From Desulfosoma caldarium (lineage in GTDB: Bacteria > Desulfobacterota > Syntrophobacteria > Syntrophobacterales > DSM-9756), in assembly GCF_003751385.1 (NCBI RefSeq), contig NZ_RJVA01000014.1, positions 124,001 through 188,000 on the forward strand: a stretch of DNA of 64,000 nt, in the 5' to 3' direction. A model generated the notes under the pieces. That model ran no database searches, was not told where the DNA came from, and worked only from the letters and a program-made list of their open reading frames with translations. This document shows, piece after piece, positions 50,049 to 59,266 of this stretch; the first letter of the stretch is position 1; every line of letters begins with the position of its first letter. A program made the translations under genes and the position numbers.

Positions 50049-50999
50049 ATGAACGCCCCACCCGCCTCCACGCCCATACCCCGCAAAGGCTACCTCTTGG
50101 TCATTTTGGCGGCCGTGCTGTGGGCCGTTTCCGGATCCGCCGGAAAGTATTTGTTTAACCACGGGGTCACCCCCTACCAGGTGGTGCAGATGCGCGTCAC
50201 CCTAGCAGCCGTTCTTCTTTTCCTGTGGCTGGCCGCGCGGGACCGCCGAAAGCTTCGCATTGCGCCGCGCGATATCTTCTATTTCATGATTCTTGGCATC
50301 ACCGGCCTTGCCATGGTGCAGTTTACCTACTTTTACACCATCAGCAAGATCAAGGTGGCCGCGGCCATCCTCCTCGAGTACCTGGCTCCGATTCTCATCG
50401 CCATGTATTCCGTAATCGTCGCTCGGGAAAAGCTCACCTGGCCCACGGCGGTGGCCGTAACTGCCGCAACTCTGGGCTGTTACCTGGTGGTGGGCGGCTA
50501 CAACTTGGATCTTTTCAACATGAACAAGGCAGGCCTTCTGAGCGGCCTGGCGTCCGCGGTCAGCTTCGCCTGGTACTCGGTGCACGGCGAACATGGCATG
50601 CGCCGCTACAGCCCTTGGACTGTGCTTTTTTACGCGTTCCTTTTTGCGGCCCTTTTCTGGAACAGCGCCCACCCACCCCTGGAAGCCTTTCGCCACGCTT
50701 ACGCCCCCATGGAATGGGTCTGGATTCTCTACATCGCCATTCTGGGAACGCTCGTGCCCTTTGGCCTGTATCTATATGGCATCAATCTCATACGATCCAC
50801 CCGCGCCAGCATCACTGCCACTCTGGAACCCATTACGGCCGGTTTTGTCTCCTACCTCTTCCTGGGGGAAACCCTGGAAGGACTTCAAATAGCCGGCGGA
50901 TTGTTGGTCATTGGGGCCGTCATTTTGTTGCAAGTGCGTCGGGAGTTTGACGATGCCACGCCGGAGCTTCTGCGGACGCGGCAGCAGCAGGCATCCTGA
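50049..50999 (+). CDS. EamA/DMT-superfamily transporter
   Basis: The 316-residue protein has ten predicted TM helices in two EamA halves, with ILAAVLWAVSGSAGKYLF in the first and GTLVPFGLYLYGINLIRSTR plus ATLEPITAGFVSYLFLGE in the second, the repeat typical of drug/metabolite exporters. Substrate unknown; amino-acid or metabolite export is usual. The ATG has CGGAG upstream. It is probably a single-gene unit; the next gene begins 274 bp later. Confidence 0.88.
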   Translation: MNAPPASTPIPRKGYLLVILAAVLWAVSGSAGKYLFNHGVTPYQVVQMRVTLAAVLLFLWLAARDRRKLRIAPRDIFYFMILGITGLAMVQFTYFYTISKIKVAAAILLEYLAPILIAMYSVIVAREKLTWPTAVAVTAATLGCYLVVGGYNLDLFNMNKAGLLSGLASAVSFAWYSVHGEHGMRRYSPWTVLFYAFLFAALFWNSAHPPLEAFRHAYAPMEWVWILYIAILGTLVPFGLYLYGINLIRSTRASITATLEPITAGFVSYLFLGETLEGLQIAGGLLVIGAVILLQVRREFDDATPELLRTRQQQAS

Positions 51000-51273
51000 A
51001 CCGTGATGCGGCGTCAGCCGGCCAGCGAGGGCCTTGGTCTCGCCACGACGCGAAAACCAGTTTGAATGTTTTAAAAGGCTTTCTGCAGGGAGCACGGGAA
51101 GCCCGGTCGTGGCTTTCGCCACTCCTACAGATTCAAAAAGATTCTTTTCCTGCACGCTGAGACATGCTGGCAAGCGGTGGCGCTCTTACAGATGGGGAAA
51201 GCCGGAGAGGTGAGAGAGCCCGGAACTTGGCTGGTTACGGGGTCGAACCTGATGAAAAAGGTTACAGACGCAT

Positions 51274-52062
51274 ATGGCGCCTCTGATTACTTTCTTGACG
51301 GATTTTGGAATTCAGGACGGCTACGTGGCTGCCATGAAGGGCGTGGTGTTGGGGATTGTGCCTGAGGCCCGCCTTGTGGACGTCACGCATCTCATTCCTC
51401 CTCAGGACATTCGCTGGGGATCGTACATCCTGAAAAGCTGCTATGCGGAATTTCCCCCAGGGACCATTCATCTGGTGGTGGTGGATCCGGGTGTGGGAAC
51501 GGACCGGCGGGCCATTGCCGTGCGCACCCCTCGCTATGTTTTGGTCGGCCCGGACAACGGCCTCTTTTCCTATGTCCTCACAGAAGAGCCCTCCGCGGAA
51601 GCACGTCTTTTGGAAAACGCCTTTCTTTTTCGGCACACCATCAGTTCTACCTTTCACGGCCGGGACATCTTCGCCCCTGTGGCGGCCCACCTGGCCGCCG
51701 GCACACCTTTTGACACCCTGGGCCCCATCGTAAATCCCGTGGTGAGTCCATGGGTACGGCCCACCTTCGCCGCAACTAATCTGGATGGCGAAGTTTTGGG
51801 AATCGACCATTTCGGAAATATCGTCACCAACATTCAACGAAAACACCTGGCCGATTGGGCTCAACAAAGCGATTTTGAAATCTTTTTGGAAAACCAAAAA
51901 ATTCCCGTTTTTGCCTCCACTTATGCTGATGTCCCTACAGGGTACCCTCTTGCCCTTTGGGGCAGCTCGAACCATCTGGAAATTTCCGTCAATCAGGGAA
52001 ATGCCGCCGCCTTTTACGGGACTCGACCTGGACGAAGAGTTCGCCTAATGCGGCGGGTGTAA
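51274..52062 (+). CDS. SAM hydrolase / SAM hydroxide adenosyltransferase (DUF62)
   Basis: The 262-residue protein belongs to the DUF62 family, which hydrolyses S-adenosylmethionine to adenosine and methionine (relatives are fluorinases and chlorinases). ITFLTDFGIQDGYVAAMKGV opens the protein with the Asp and Gly-rich SAM pocket; VVDPGVGTDRRAIAV, GPDNGLFSYV and FHGRDIFAPVAAHLA follow. The C-terminal domain has IDHFGNIVTNI. The hydrolase rather than halogenase assignment follows from general family knowledge; specificity is not proven here. AAAGG lies about 11 bp before the ATG. Confidence 0.9.
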   Translation: MAPLITFLTDFGIQDGYVAAMKGVVLGIVPEARLVDVTHLIPPQDIRWGSYILKSCYAEFPPGTIHLVVVDPGVGTDRRAIAVRTPRYVLVGPDNGLFSYVLTEEPSAEARLLENAFLFRHTISSTFHGRDIFAPVAAHLAAGTPFDTLGPIVNPVVSPWVRPTFAATNLDGEVLGIDHFGNIVTNIQRKHLADWAQQSDFEIFLENQKIPVFASTYADVPTGYPLALWGSSNHLEISVNQGNAAAFYGTRPGRRVRLMRRV

Positions 52063-52312
52063 GTTCTCTGAAGTCTTCTCAAACCATATTGTTTTTGCCG
52101 AGGCTTTTGGTATGGGTAATCGCCACTGGCCAAGACACGGATCGACATGATTTTGCAAGAGACTCCAGGGCTGGCGGGTGAAGCGGGAAGAGTGCGTGAG
52201 AATGCGTCAGAAAAGGAAGTTGTTCCTCTCTAAAAGATGCTTAGTTTGATCCATGTGTCATCTTAGTCTAGGACATCAGGTCATTGGATTTTCGAGAAGA
52301 AGGAGGAATAGA

Positions 52313-52822
52313 GTGGAACAGAAAAAGGGACTCGTGTTGGTGGAAGACCTCTATCAGGAGCTGGAGGTTTGGTATCCCCTCCTGAGGCTGCGTGAGGCGG
52401 GAGTGCAGGTGGCCACCGTGGCGCCGGAGAAGGGAAAAACGTACAAGAGCAAGCTCGGTTACCCCGTGACGTCCGATTTGGCCGCTGACCAGGTATTCGC
52501 TGCCGAGTGGGACGCGGTGATTATTCCGGGTGGCTATGCTCCGGACCTCATGCGCCGTCATGCTCCCATGGTGCGATTGGTCCGTGAGGCCTTTGAAGCC
52601 GGCAAGGTGGTCGCCGCCATTTGCCATGGAGGTTGGATGCTGGCTTCGGCCAATATCCTCAAAGGGAGAAAAGCCACCTGTTTTTTTGCGATCCGTGATG
52701 ACCTGGTGCACGCAGGCGCCGAGTACCTGGATCAGGAGGTAGTCGTTGATGAAAACCTCATCACTTCACGCACTCCCGACGACTTGCCGGCGTTCATGAA
52801 GGCGGTGCTGGAAAGGATCTAA
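52313..52822 (+). CDS. PfpI/DJ-1 family protein
   Basis: The 169-residue protein is a class I glutamine amidotransferase-like (DJ-1/PfpI) protein. The nucleophile elbow AAICHGGW puts C104 and H105 at the expected place, E16 lies in the N-terminal strand, and WDAVIIPGGYAPD is the conserved oxyanion side. Members act as deglycases, chaperones or proteases; the exact activity is not evident. GTG 52313 has AAGGAGG upstream and is preferred over an upstream ATG whose extension is not PfpI-like. Confidence 0.87.
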   Translation: MEQKKGLVLVEDLYQELEVWYPLLRLREAGVQVATVAPEKGKTYKSKLGYPVTSDLAADQVFAAEWDAVIIPGGYAPDLMRRHAPMVRLVREAFEAGKVVAAICHGGWMLASANILKGRKATCFFAIRDDLVHAGAEYLDQEVVVDENLITSRTPDDLPAFMKAVLERI

Positions 52823-53167
52823 TCTGCGGGCTTCCCCATAACGGGTTGCATTCACAGATACTGTCGATCCTAAGAAAAGTCAAAACGCCTGGGGTGTCAC
52901 AGGGGACCAGGGCAACAGTTTCATGTGTCCACATTTAGCGACCAGCCGAAAAGCTCTTGTTGTCCTCGCCACACGGTGAGAAATGCGCGGGCCGTCCAGC
53001 AAGAAAAATTCAAGTTCCTGATCGAGAACGCCGACGAGGAAAGCGAAGGGGTCAACGAAAGACGCGGGCGTGGGGACGTGAAAGCGGCTTGCACTCCTAC
53101 CTCTTTACGACGCCTCCGACCGTGCTTAAGATATCGTTGCGTACAAAACAACCCCAAGGAGGCGGAC
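52823..53167. other. Gap before the small charged protein
   Basis: About 345 bp with no supported gene. An in-frame extension upstream of the small protein exists but is Arg/Cys-rich and unsupported. Confidence 0.4.
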
Positions 53168-53410
53168 ATGAATAAAAACAACGCTCCCGAGACGCAGCTC
53201 GATTTGCTCAAAGGAACCGAGATTGCCAAAGAGGGGCTTCAGGCTCATGAGGTTGTCGAATCGGCCAAGGCGCCCACTCCGTCCGTGGACAAGGACGCGA
53301 CGGCCCATGCGGAAAGTGATGTGCAGGACAAGAAACTGCAGGAACGAATCGAACGTAGCATGGACGCCATCAAGCAATTCATTCGGAACATCGACATCAA
53401 CAGTCTGTGA
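53168..53410 (+). CDS. Small charged helical protein of unknown function
   Basis: The 80-residue protein has AAGGAGG six bases upstream of its ATG, a strong start. It is hydrophilic, with a polar N-terminal half (ETQLDLLKGTEIAKEG) and a C-terminal helix (KLQERIERSMDAIKQFI). No signal peptide, TM segment or known motif is seen. It is followed by a good terminator, so it is likely a real monocistronic gene. I do not recognise the family. Confidence 0.65.
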   Translation: MNKNNAPETQLDLLKGTEIAKEGLQAHEVVESAKAPTPSVDKDATAHAESDVQDKKLQERIERSMDAIKQFIRNIDINSL

Positions 53411-53432
53411 TTCGCCTTTCCGCGGACGAGCC

Positions 53433-53469
53433 AAGCTCCTCGGCCATCATTGGTGCGAGGGGCTTTTTT
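53433..53469 (+). terminator. Rho-independent terminator after the small protein gene
   Basis: AAGCTCCTCG (53433-53442) pairs with CGAGGGGCTT (53456-53465) with one T-G wobble, around a 13-nt loop, followed by TTTTT. It lies 23 bp after the stop. Confidence 0.8.
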
Positions 53470-53645
53470 CGTGCTTCCCGCACCGATGATCCTTGTTGCC
53501 GCACAGCCCTTTGTGATAGAAGCCCGAGGCGATGGGCTTGGCGTCCATAACGCGCCACATTGAGGAATCCACGAGATACGGCGCGCTTGGTTCGATCATT
53601 GCCAGCTTCTTCCTATGGCCGTGAGGGTAACAACAAGGATAGCCA

Positions 53646-54476
53646 ATGGACATCTTTTCCGCCATCGCCCTAGGAATCCTCCAGGGCATCACCGAATTCC
53701 TTCCCGTGAGCAGCTCCGGGCATCTCGTCATCGGGCAGCACCTTTTGGGATGGCGGGAACCCAATGTATTTTTTGATGTGTGCCTTCACGTGGGCACCCT
53801 TATCGCCGTGGCTCTGGTGTTTCACCAGGACATCGCGATGCTTGTTCGAGGCGGCCTGAATTGGCTGCGACACCCCTTGAGCGACCATCGTGACGAACGC
53901 CAGGAAGCCCGGCGCATCTTTGTCTTGGTGCTCTGGGGTACGATTCCCACTGTGATCATCGGGTTTGCCTGCAAGGACCTCTTTGAGCGCCTGTTTGCCT
54001 CGGTCACCGCCGTGGGCTTGAGCTTTCTTGTGACCGGAACCCTTTTGTGGCTGACCCACCGCAGGACATTTTTCTGGGGCATGGGTCCCTTTGACATGCG
54101 CTTTCGTCATGCCGTTCTCGTCGGCTTGGTTCAGGGACTGGCCATTACTCCCGGCATTTCCCGTTCAGGAACGACCATAGCCGTGGGGCTTCTTTTAGGA
54201 TTTCAAAGGGAATGGGCCGGTCGGTATTCGTTTTTGCTTTTCGTGCCGGCGATCTTGGGCGCTGTCACTCTGGGATCTTTGCACTTGAAGGCTATTCCCA
54301 ATCCCGTCCACCCTGTGTTGTGGGGCACCGTCGCGGCCGCGCTCACAGGCTATTTGGCGTTGCGCTTTCTATTGGCCTTGGTGCGGCGGGGTCGCGTACA
54401 CCTCTTTGCCCCCTATTGCTGGACGTTGGGACTGGTTTGCCTCGGGCTGAAGCTTCTTGAGCGTGGAAATCCATAG
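53646..54476 (+). CDS. uppP: Undecaprenyl-diphosphatase UppP (BacA)
   Basis: The 276-residue integral membrane protein dephosphorylates undecaprenyl pyrophosphate to recycle the carrier for peptidoglycan and surface-glycan synthesis. It carries EFLPVSSSGHLVIG near residues 17-30 and the second family signature PGISRSGTTIAVGLLLG, with about seven to eight TM helices. AAGGA precedes the ATG. It lies 3 bp upstream of a DedA-family gene, which is membrane-lipid related, so the pair may serve carrier-lipid handling next to the glycan island. Confidence 0.95.
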   Translation: MDIFSAIALGILQGITEFLPVSSSGHLVIGQHLLGWREPNVFFDVCLHVGTLIAVALVFHQDIAMLVRGGLNWLRHPLSDHRDERQEARRIFVLVLWGTIPTVIIGFACKDLFERLFASVTAVGLSFLVTGTLLWLTHRRTFFWGMGPFDMRFRHAVLVGLVQGLAITPGISRSGTTIAVGLLLGFQREWAGRYSFLLFVPAILGAVTLGSLHLKAIPNPVHPVLWGTVAAALTGYLALRFLLALVRRGRVHLFAPYCWTLGLVCLGLKLLERGNP

Positions 54477-54479
54477 GGT

Positions 54480-55112
54480 ATGACAACACTTTTTCATAAT
54501 CTGGCCGCGTGGGTGGTGGCCTGGGCTCACACCCCTTACGCTTCGGTGGCTCTGGCCCTCTTGGCCTTTGCGGAATCCAGCTTCTTTCCCATCCCTCCCG
54601 ATGTGCTTCTCATCTCCTTAGCTCTCATTCAGCCGCGTCACTCCTTTGCCTATGCCATCGTCTGCACGGCCTTTTCCGTGCTGGGCGGCATGGTCGGCTA
54701 TGCCATTGGCCGCTATGGAGGCCGGCCTCTATTGGAGCGGTTCATGAGCTCGGCCAAGATTCATGCCGTGGAAAGCTATTACCGTCGCTACGATGTGTGG
54801 GCTGTGGGCCTCGCCGGCTTCACCCCCATTCCCTACAAGGTGTTCACCATCAGTGCCGGCACGTTTCTCTTGGATTTCAAACGATTCATTCTGGCTTCCT
54901 TCGTGGGCCGAGGCGGGCGCTTTTTTCTGGTCGCAGCATTGTTTTATTTCTTTGGCGAGCCCATTGCTGATTTCGTCAACAAATCTTTGAACATGCTCTC
55001 GGTCGCCTTTGCCGCGCTCCTTGTAGGAGGATTTGCCTTGATACACCGGTTGTCCAAGCGCTATGGGCAAGGCTCGGCGCGGCCACACTCCGAGCGCATC
55101 AGAGAACCCTAA
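54480..55112 (+). CDS. DedA (VTT-domain) membrane protein
   Basis: The 210-residue protein has the DedA/VTT layout: ALLAFAESSFFPIPPDVLLI, then the G-x-Y-x-GR region YAIGRYGGRPLLER and GFTPIPYKVFTISAGTF with the re-entrant loop and conserved Arg (FVGRGGRFFLVA). DedA proteins are implicated in undecaprenyl-phosphate or phospholipid translocation and in membrane homeostasis; with uppP directly upstream, carrier-lipid flipping is an attractive but inferred role. The start is 3 bp after the uppP stop, so the two genes are coupled. Confidence 0.88.
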   Translation: MTTLFHNLAAWVVAWAHTPYASVALALLAFAESSFFPIPPDVLLISLALIQPRHSFAYAIVCTAFSVLGGMVGYAIGRYGGRPLLERFMSSAKIHAVESYYRRYDVWAVGLAGFTPIPYKVFTISAGTFLLDFKRFILASFVGRGGRFFLVAALFYFFGEPIADFVNKSLNMLSVAFAALLVGGFALIHRLSKRYGQGSARPHSERIREP

Positions 55113-55136
55113 GACCGCAGGAAACTTGTAAGGATA

Positions 55137-56735
55137 ATGGGAGTCAATGCGTTATTTTTGGGTCTCATCGTGGCGGCCATTGGAACGGCTTGGGCTGGGC
55201 CCTTGCCTGCCGCACAACCCGCAGACGGCGATTGGCTCATTGTGCACCTCGGCGCCGAACCTGGCACACTGAATCCCATCACGGCCACCGACGCCTATGC
55301 GGCCCGGGTGAACGACCTCATCTATGAATCCCTTCTTCGTCGGGATCCTCGCACTCTGGAATTGGTTCCCGTTCTGGCAGAATCGTGGACCATTTCCGAA
55401 GACCGCCTGACCTACACGTTTCATCTGCGCAAGGATGTGCGCTGGCAGGACGGCACACCGTTTACAGCCCGAGATGTTTTGTATTCCTTTGAAAGAATTA
55501 ACGACCCGGCCGTGGACGCTGCGCATCTGCGCAACTACTATCGGGACATCGAAAAACTGGAAATCCTGGACGATCACACGATTCGCTACCGTTACCGCAT
55601 GCCATATTTTCGTGCTCTAGAGTTCTGCGGCGGTCTTCCCATTGTGCCGTCGCACCTCTTTAAGGAAGGCGACGACTTCAACCAACATCCCATCGGCCGC
55701 CATCCTTTGGGAACCGGTCCCTATCGGTTTGTGCGCTGGGAGACGGGCAAGGAAATCGTTTTGGAGCGCCACGAAGGTTACTGGGGCACCAAACCCCACC
55801 TCGCTCGCGTGGTCTTCAAGATCATCACGGACAACACCGTGGCCCTGCAAGTGCTCAAAAAGGGCGGACTGGATTTCATGAGCCTTCGACCCATTCAATG
55901 GATGAAGCAGACCGGAAGCCCTCGATTTCAGGAACGGTTTCAAAAGTTTAAGTACTATCTTCCGAGCTACACATACATCGGCTGGAATCAGAGGAAACCT
56001 TATTTCGAGGATCGGCGCGTGCGCCAGGCCATGACCCTGCTCTTGGACCGCGAAATGATTCTGCAGCGCCTGCTCTTTGGGCTGGGCACCGTGGTGAGCG
56101 GCCCTTTTTACGTCCACAGCCCCGAATACAATAAAGCCATCGCGCCGTATCCCTACGACCCTGAGCGGGCTCGAAGGCTGCTCAAGGAAGCCGGCTGGGA
56201 AGATCACGACGGGGACGGCCTATTGGACCGCAACGGCACGCCCTTTCGGTTTGAATTCCTCATCTCCGCCGGATCCCTTTTTGCCGAACAATTGGCCACC
56301 ATTGTGCAGCAGAATCTAAAAAACGTCGGCATTGCCGTGACCATTCGAAAGCTGGAATGGCCTGTTTTCATTCAAAAAATTCAATCTCATGAATTTGATG
56401 CCTGCACGTTGGGCTGGAGTCTGGGCTGGGAGACGGACCCGTACCAGCTGTGGCATTCCTCCCAGGCGGACAAGGGATCCAACTTCGTCGGGTTTCGAAA
56501 CGAGGAAGCGGATCGCCTCATTGAAGAAGCACGCCGGGAATTCGATCCCTTGAAACGGCAAGCCATGTACCACCGTTTCCACGAAATCCTGCATGAAGAA
56601 CAGCCTTACACGTTTCTGTTCACCACGGAAGCTCTGGTGGCCGTGGACCGGCGTTTTGAAAACGTGAACGTCTATCCCATGGGCCTGGAATTCAGAGAAT
56701 GGTGGGTGCCGAAGGAAAAACAACGATACCAATAA
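55137..56735 (+). CDS. Peptide/nickel-type ABC transporter, substrate-binding protein (SBP family 5)
   Basis: The 532-residue protein has a short signal segment (LFLGLIVAAIGTAWAGPLPAA) and a family-5 binding domain: EPGTLNPITATDAYAA, VPVLAESWTISEDRLTYTF, FHLRKDVRWQDGTPF and WEDHDGDGLLDRNGTPF. It binds oligopeptides or similar ligands in the periplasm for import by the permeases encoded next. Start at ATG 55137 with AAGGA upstream. The gene set continues with two permeases; no ATP-binding subunit is in the window, so ATPases must be encoded elsewhere. Confidence 0.92.
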   Translation: MGVNALFLGLIVAAIGTAWAGPLPAAQPADGDWLIVHLGAEPGTLNPITATDAYAARVNDLIYESLLRRDPRTLELVPVLAESWTISEDRLTYTFHLRKDVRWQDGTPFTARDVLYSFERINDPAVDAAHLRNYYRDIEKLEILDDHTIRYRYRMPYFRALEFCGGLPIVPSHLFKEGDDFNQHPIGRHPLGTGPYRFVRWETGKEIVLERHEGYWGTKPHLARVVFKIITDNTVALQVLKKGGLDFMSLRPIQWMKQTGSPRFQERFQKFKYYLPSYTYIGWNQRKPYFEDRRVRQAMTLLLDREMILQRLLFGLGTVVSGPFYVHSPEYNKAIAPYPYDPERARRLLKEAGWEDHDGDGLLDRNGTPFRFEFLISAGSLFAEQLATIVQQNLKNVGIAVTIRKLEWPVFIQKIQSHEFDACTLGWSLGWETDPYQLWHSSQADKGSNFVGFRNEEADRLIEEARREFDPLKRQAMYHRFHEILHEEQPYTFLFTTEALVAVDRRFENVNVYPMGLEFREWWVPKEKQRYQ

Positions 56736-56782
56736 AGGGTGCGCGTCGGCACCAACCTTTGTTTTTGTAGGAGCGGGAGAGC

Positions 56783-57781
56783 ATGCGGGCGTATCTGGTT
56801 AAGAGGTTGTTGCAGATGATTCCGACGCTTTTGGGGATCACCTTTATCACCTTCTGCATCATCCAGCTGGCCCCGGGAAACCCCGCCATGCTCAAACTGC
56901 AAATGGCCACTCAGGGCGAAATGGCCGATACCGCTTACGCGAAACAGGTCATCGAACAGACGAAAAAACTTTACGGTTTGGATAAACCCCTGCCCGTTCA
57001 GTACCTGCTCTGGGTCAAGCGGGTCTTTACCCTGGACTTCGGCACATCATTTAAGGACCATCGACGAGTCATGGACAAGATCGCCGAGCGGCTTCCCGTG
57101 ACCATACAGATCAACCTCATTTCCATCTTTCTCGTCTACCTTATCGCCATTCCCTTTGGCGTCTATTCCGCCACCCATCCGGACACCCTTCCGGACAAGG
57201 TCCTCACGCTGTTCTTTTTCTTCCTCTATTCCTTGCCCAACTTCTGGGTGGCCATGCTCTTGATCATGCTTTTCGGCGGTGGCGACTTTTGGGACATTTT
57301 TCCCATCTATGGCATTTCATCCATTGGCGCGGAAAACTGGCCTCTGTGGCGTCAGATACTGGATCGCCTTGAACACCTTGTGCTTCCCGTGGCTTGCTTG
57401 ACCTACGGTGGGTTTGCCTACCTTTCGCGCCTGACGCGAGCGGAACTTTTGGAAGTGATTCGAGAAGACTACGTGCGCACGGCTCGAGCCAAAGGGTTGA
57501 GCGAGCGGGTGGTCGTTATGAAGCATGCCTTTCGCAATGCGCTCCTGCCCATCATCACTCTGTTGGCTTTCTTGCTTCCGGCCATGTTTGGTGGCAGTGT
57601 CATCATCGAAAGCATCTTTTCCATTCCCGGTATGGGGCAACTGGGTTTCGAGGCGGTGTTGTCCCGAGACTATCCGGTCATAATGGCCATCACGACCATT
57701 TCCGCGCTGCTCACTCTGATTGGGCTGCTGCTTTCAGACATTTTGTACGCCGTGTTGGATCCTCGCATCCAGTTGGACTGA
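56783..57781 (+). CDS. DppB-type ABC transporter permease
   Basis: The 332-residue permease starts MRAYLVKRLLQMIPTLLGIT, the classic DppB/OppB N-terminus, has six TM helices, and holds the EAA coupling loop near RTARAKGLSERVVVMKHAFR and the GGSVIIESIFSIPGMGQL motif. GGAGCGGGAG lies before the ATG. It forms the inner-membrane heterodimer with the next gene's product. Its stop lies 4 bp before the DppC start. Confidence 0.93.
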   Translation: MRAYLVKRLLQMIPTLLGITFITFCIIQLAPGNPAMLKLQMATQGEMADTAYAKQVIEQTKKLYGLDKPLPVQYLLWVKRVFTLDFGTSFKDHRRVMDKIAERLPVTIQINLISIFLVYLIAIPFGVYSATHPDTLPDKVLTLFFFFLYSLPNFWVAMLLIMLFGGGDFWDIFPIYGISSIGAENWPLWRQILDRLEHLVLPVACLTYGGFAYLSRLTRAELLEVIREDYVRTARAKGLSERVVVMKHAFRNALLPIITLLAFLLPAMFGGSVIIESIFSIPGMGQLGFEAVLSRDYPVIMAITTISALLTLIGLLLSDILYAVLDPRIQLD

Positions 57782-57785
57782 AGAA

Positions 57786-58793
57786 ATGTCGTACTGGAAA
57801 GTGGTCTGGCAACACTTCAGGAAAAAGCGCCGAGCCATGGCAGGCCTGTGGGTTTCCGTATTTATGGCAGTGGTGGCCCTCTTGGCCCCTATGCTGGCCA
57901 ATGATCGGCCTATCGTGGCGTTCTGGCAAGGGCGCTTGGTTTTTCCCGTCTTTAACGAAAAACTTCGACCGAAAACGGGCCAATGGAAGGATTTATGGAA
58001 TCCTGAGGTTTTTGTCTTTCAGAAACCTTTCGGCGACCCGCCATCCTGGGCTCTGTGGCCCCCGGTGCCTTACTCCCCATCGGAATACGATCTGCTGGAA
58101 AACCTGTCAGCCCCATCGCGCAAACACTGGTTCGGAACCGACGATCGAGGGCGCGACGTGCTGAGTCGCATGATTCATGGGGCCCGAATATCCTTGTCCG
58201 TAGGCTTTGTGGCCGTGAGCATCGCTTTGGTGATCGGCATCACCCTTGGGGGCCTCGCTGGCTACTTCGGCGGCTGGGTCGATGCGCTGATCAGCCGCCT
58301 CATCGAAATACTTTTAACCATTCCGACCTTTTTTCTCATCATCGCCATCATCGCCTTTTTGCCGCCAAGCATTTACAACATCATGGTGGTCATCGGACTG
58401 ACGGGCTGGACGGGAGTGGCTCGGTTCGTGCGCGCCGAATTTTTTAAACTGAAGCGACTGGACTTTATTCAAGCCTCGGTGGCCTTGGGCGCGTCGCACC
58501 TGAGGATCATTTTCCTGCACATGCTCCCTAACGCCATGGCTCCTGTGCTGGTTTCCGCGGTCTTTGGCATTGCGGGAGCCATTTTGACGGAATCCAGTCT
58601 GAGTTTTCTCGGCTTCGGTGTGCCGCCTCCCACGCCCAGCTGGGGGGATATACTCAGCCAGAGCCGCGATTACATCGAATTTGCTTGGTGGCTGACCACG
58701 TTTCCGGGCGTGGCCATCTTTCTGGGCATCACGGCCTACAACCTGGTAGGGGAAGGCCTCAGAGACGCCATGGATCCCAAGCTCTTTGAATGA
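57786..58793 (+). CDS. DppC-type ABC transporter permease
   Basis: The 335-residue permease has an N-terminal TM helix and a long periplasmic insertion (about 45-115) before HWFGTDDRGRDVLSRMIHGA, the DppC/OppC signature, and the EAA loop around FIQASVALGASHLRIIFLHM, with SSLSFLGFGVPPPTPSWG near the C-terminus. The ATG at 57786 is chosen because it directly follows the DppB stop; the frame is open upstream inside DppB but in a different reading. It completes the peptide/nickel-type permease pair. Confidence 0.93.
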   Translation: MSYWKVVWQHFRKKRRAMAGLWVSVFMAVVALLAPMLANDRPIVAFWQGRLVFPVFNEKLRPKTGQWKDLWNPEVFVFQKPFGDPPSWALWPPVPYSPSEYDLLENLSAPSRKHWFGTDDRGRDVLSRMIHGARISLSVGFVAVSIALVIGITLGGLAGYFGGWVDALISRLIEILLTIPTFFLIIAIIAFLPPSIYNIMVVIGLTGWTGVARFVRAEFFKLKRLDFIQASVALGASHLRIIFLHMLPNAMAPVLVSAVFGIAGAILTESSLSFLGFGVPPPTPSWGDILSQSRDYIEFAWWLTTFPGVAIFLGITAYNLVGEGLRDAMDPKLFE

Positions 58794-59266
58794 CGGTGCC
58801 CAAGTGCCTTTGGGAAGGTGTCGAAGGAAAGGCACGATGAAGGGCTCAGCGGTTAATGAAAGAGTCCAAGCTTTGGACTTTCAAGGGAGAGGGCTTTGGC
58901 TAGGCGATAGATGCCCGAGCTTCAAGGACATCGCCCGTCTCATAAGGTCGAGCCAAGGCGTCCTCGGCAATGCTGTTAGAAGGTTATCCGCGAAGGCAAC
59001 GTTTAGGGACGGCGCACGTTACAATGAGGGTATTCGGGAATCCAAAGGGGTGCGACCTCTCACTGGCCATGGCGCCATGCGCCGCTCCTAAAGAGTCAAC
59101 CCGTAAGGTCAGCGTCGCGCGAGCTGCAAGGGGCGCTCCAAGACAGACTGCAGCCTGTGAGTCGTTCAACTTTGAAGGCGCGGTGCACGTTGGGAGAATG
59201 GAGCGATGCTTGCCACGCTCCCACAGAGTCAACACGTGAGGTCATCGTGCAAAGGAACTTGTTGCT
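58794..59266. other. Gap upstream of xseA, with a degenerate direct repeat
   Basis: About 470 bp without a supported gene; it likely contains the promoter of the xseA-xseB unit. The repeat is listed separately. Confidence 0.45.
59083..59248 (+). repeat. 33-bp direct repeat upstream of xseA
   Basis: Copies at 59083-59115 and 59216-59248 match at 28 of 33 positions. Core: AGAGTCAAC-[CA]-CGT-[AG]-AGGTCA. They lie 20-185 bp before the xseA start and could be duplicated regulatory sites or an old duplication. Confidence 0.6.

Noticed and set aside
52925-53167. In-frame extension of the small charged protein
   Set aside because: It is Arg/Cys-rich, lacks a ribosome site and is unlike the downstream 80 residues; AAGGAGG before the ATG at 53168 is decisive.
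53470-53645. Minus-strand frame resembling a transposase tail (DAKPIASGFYHKG)
   Set aside because: Only a short stretch, overlapping the uppP start on the other strand; I could not place it in a known transposase family.
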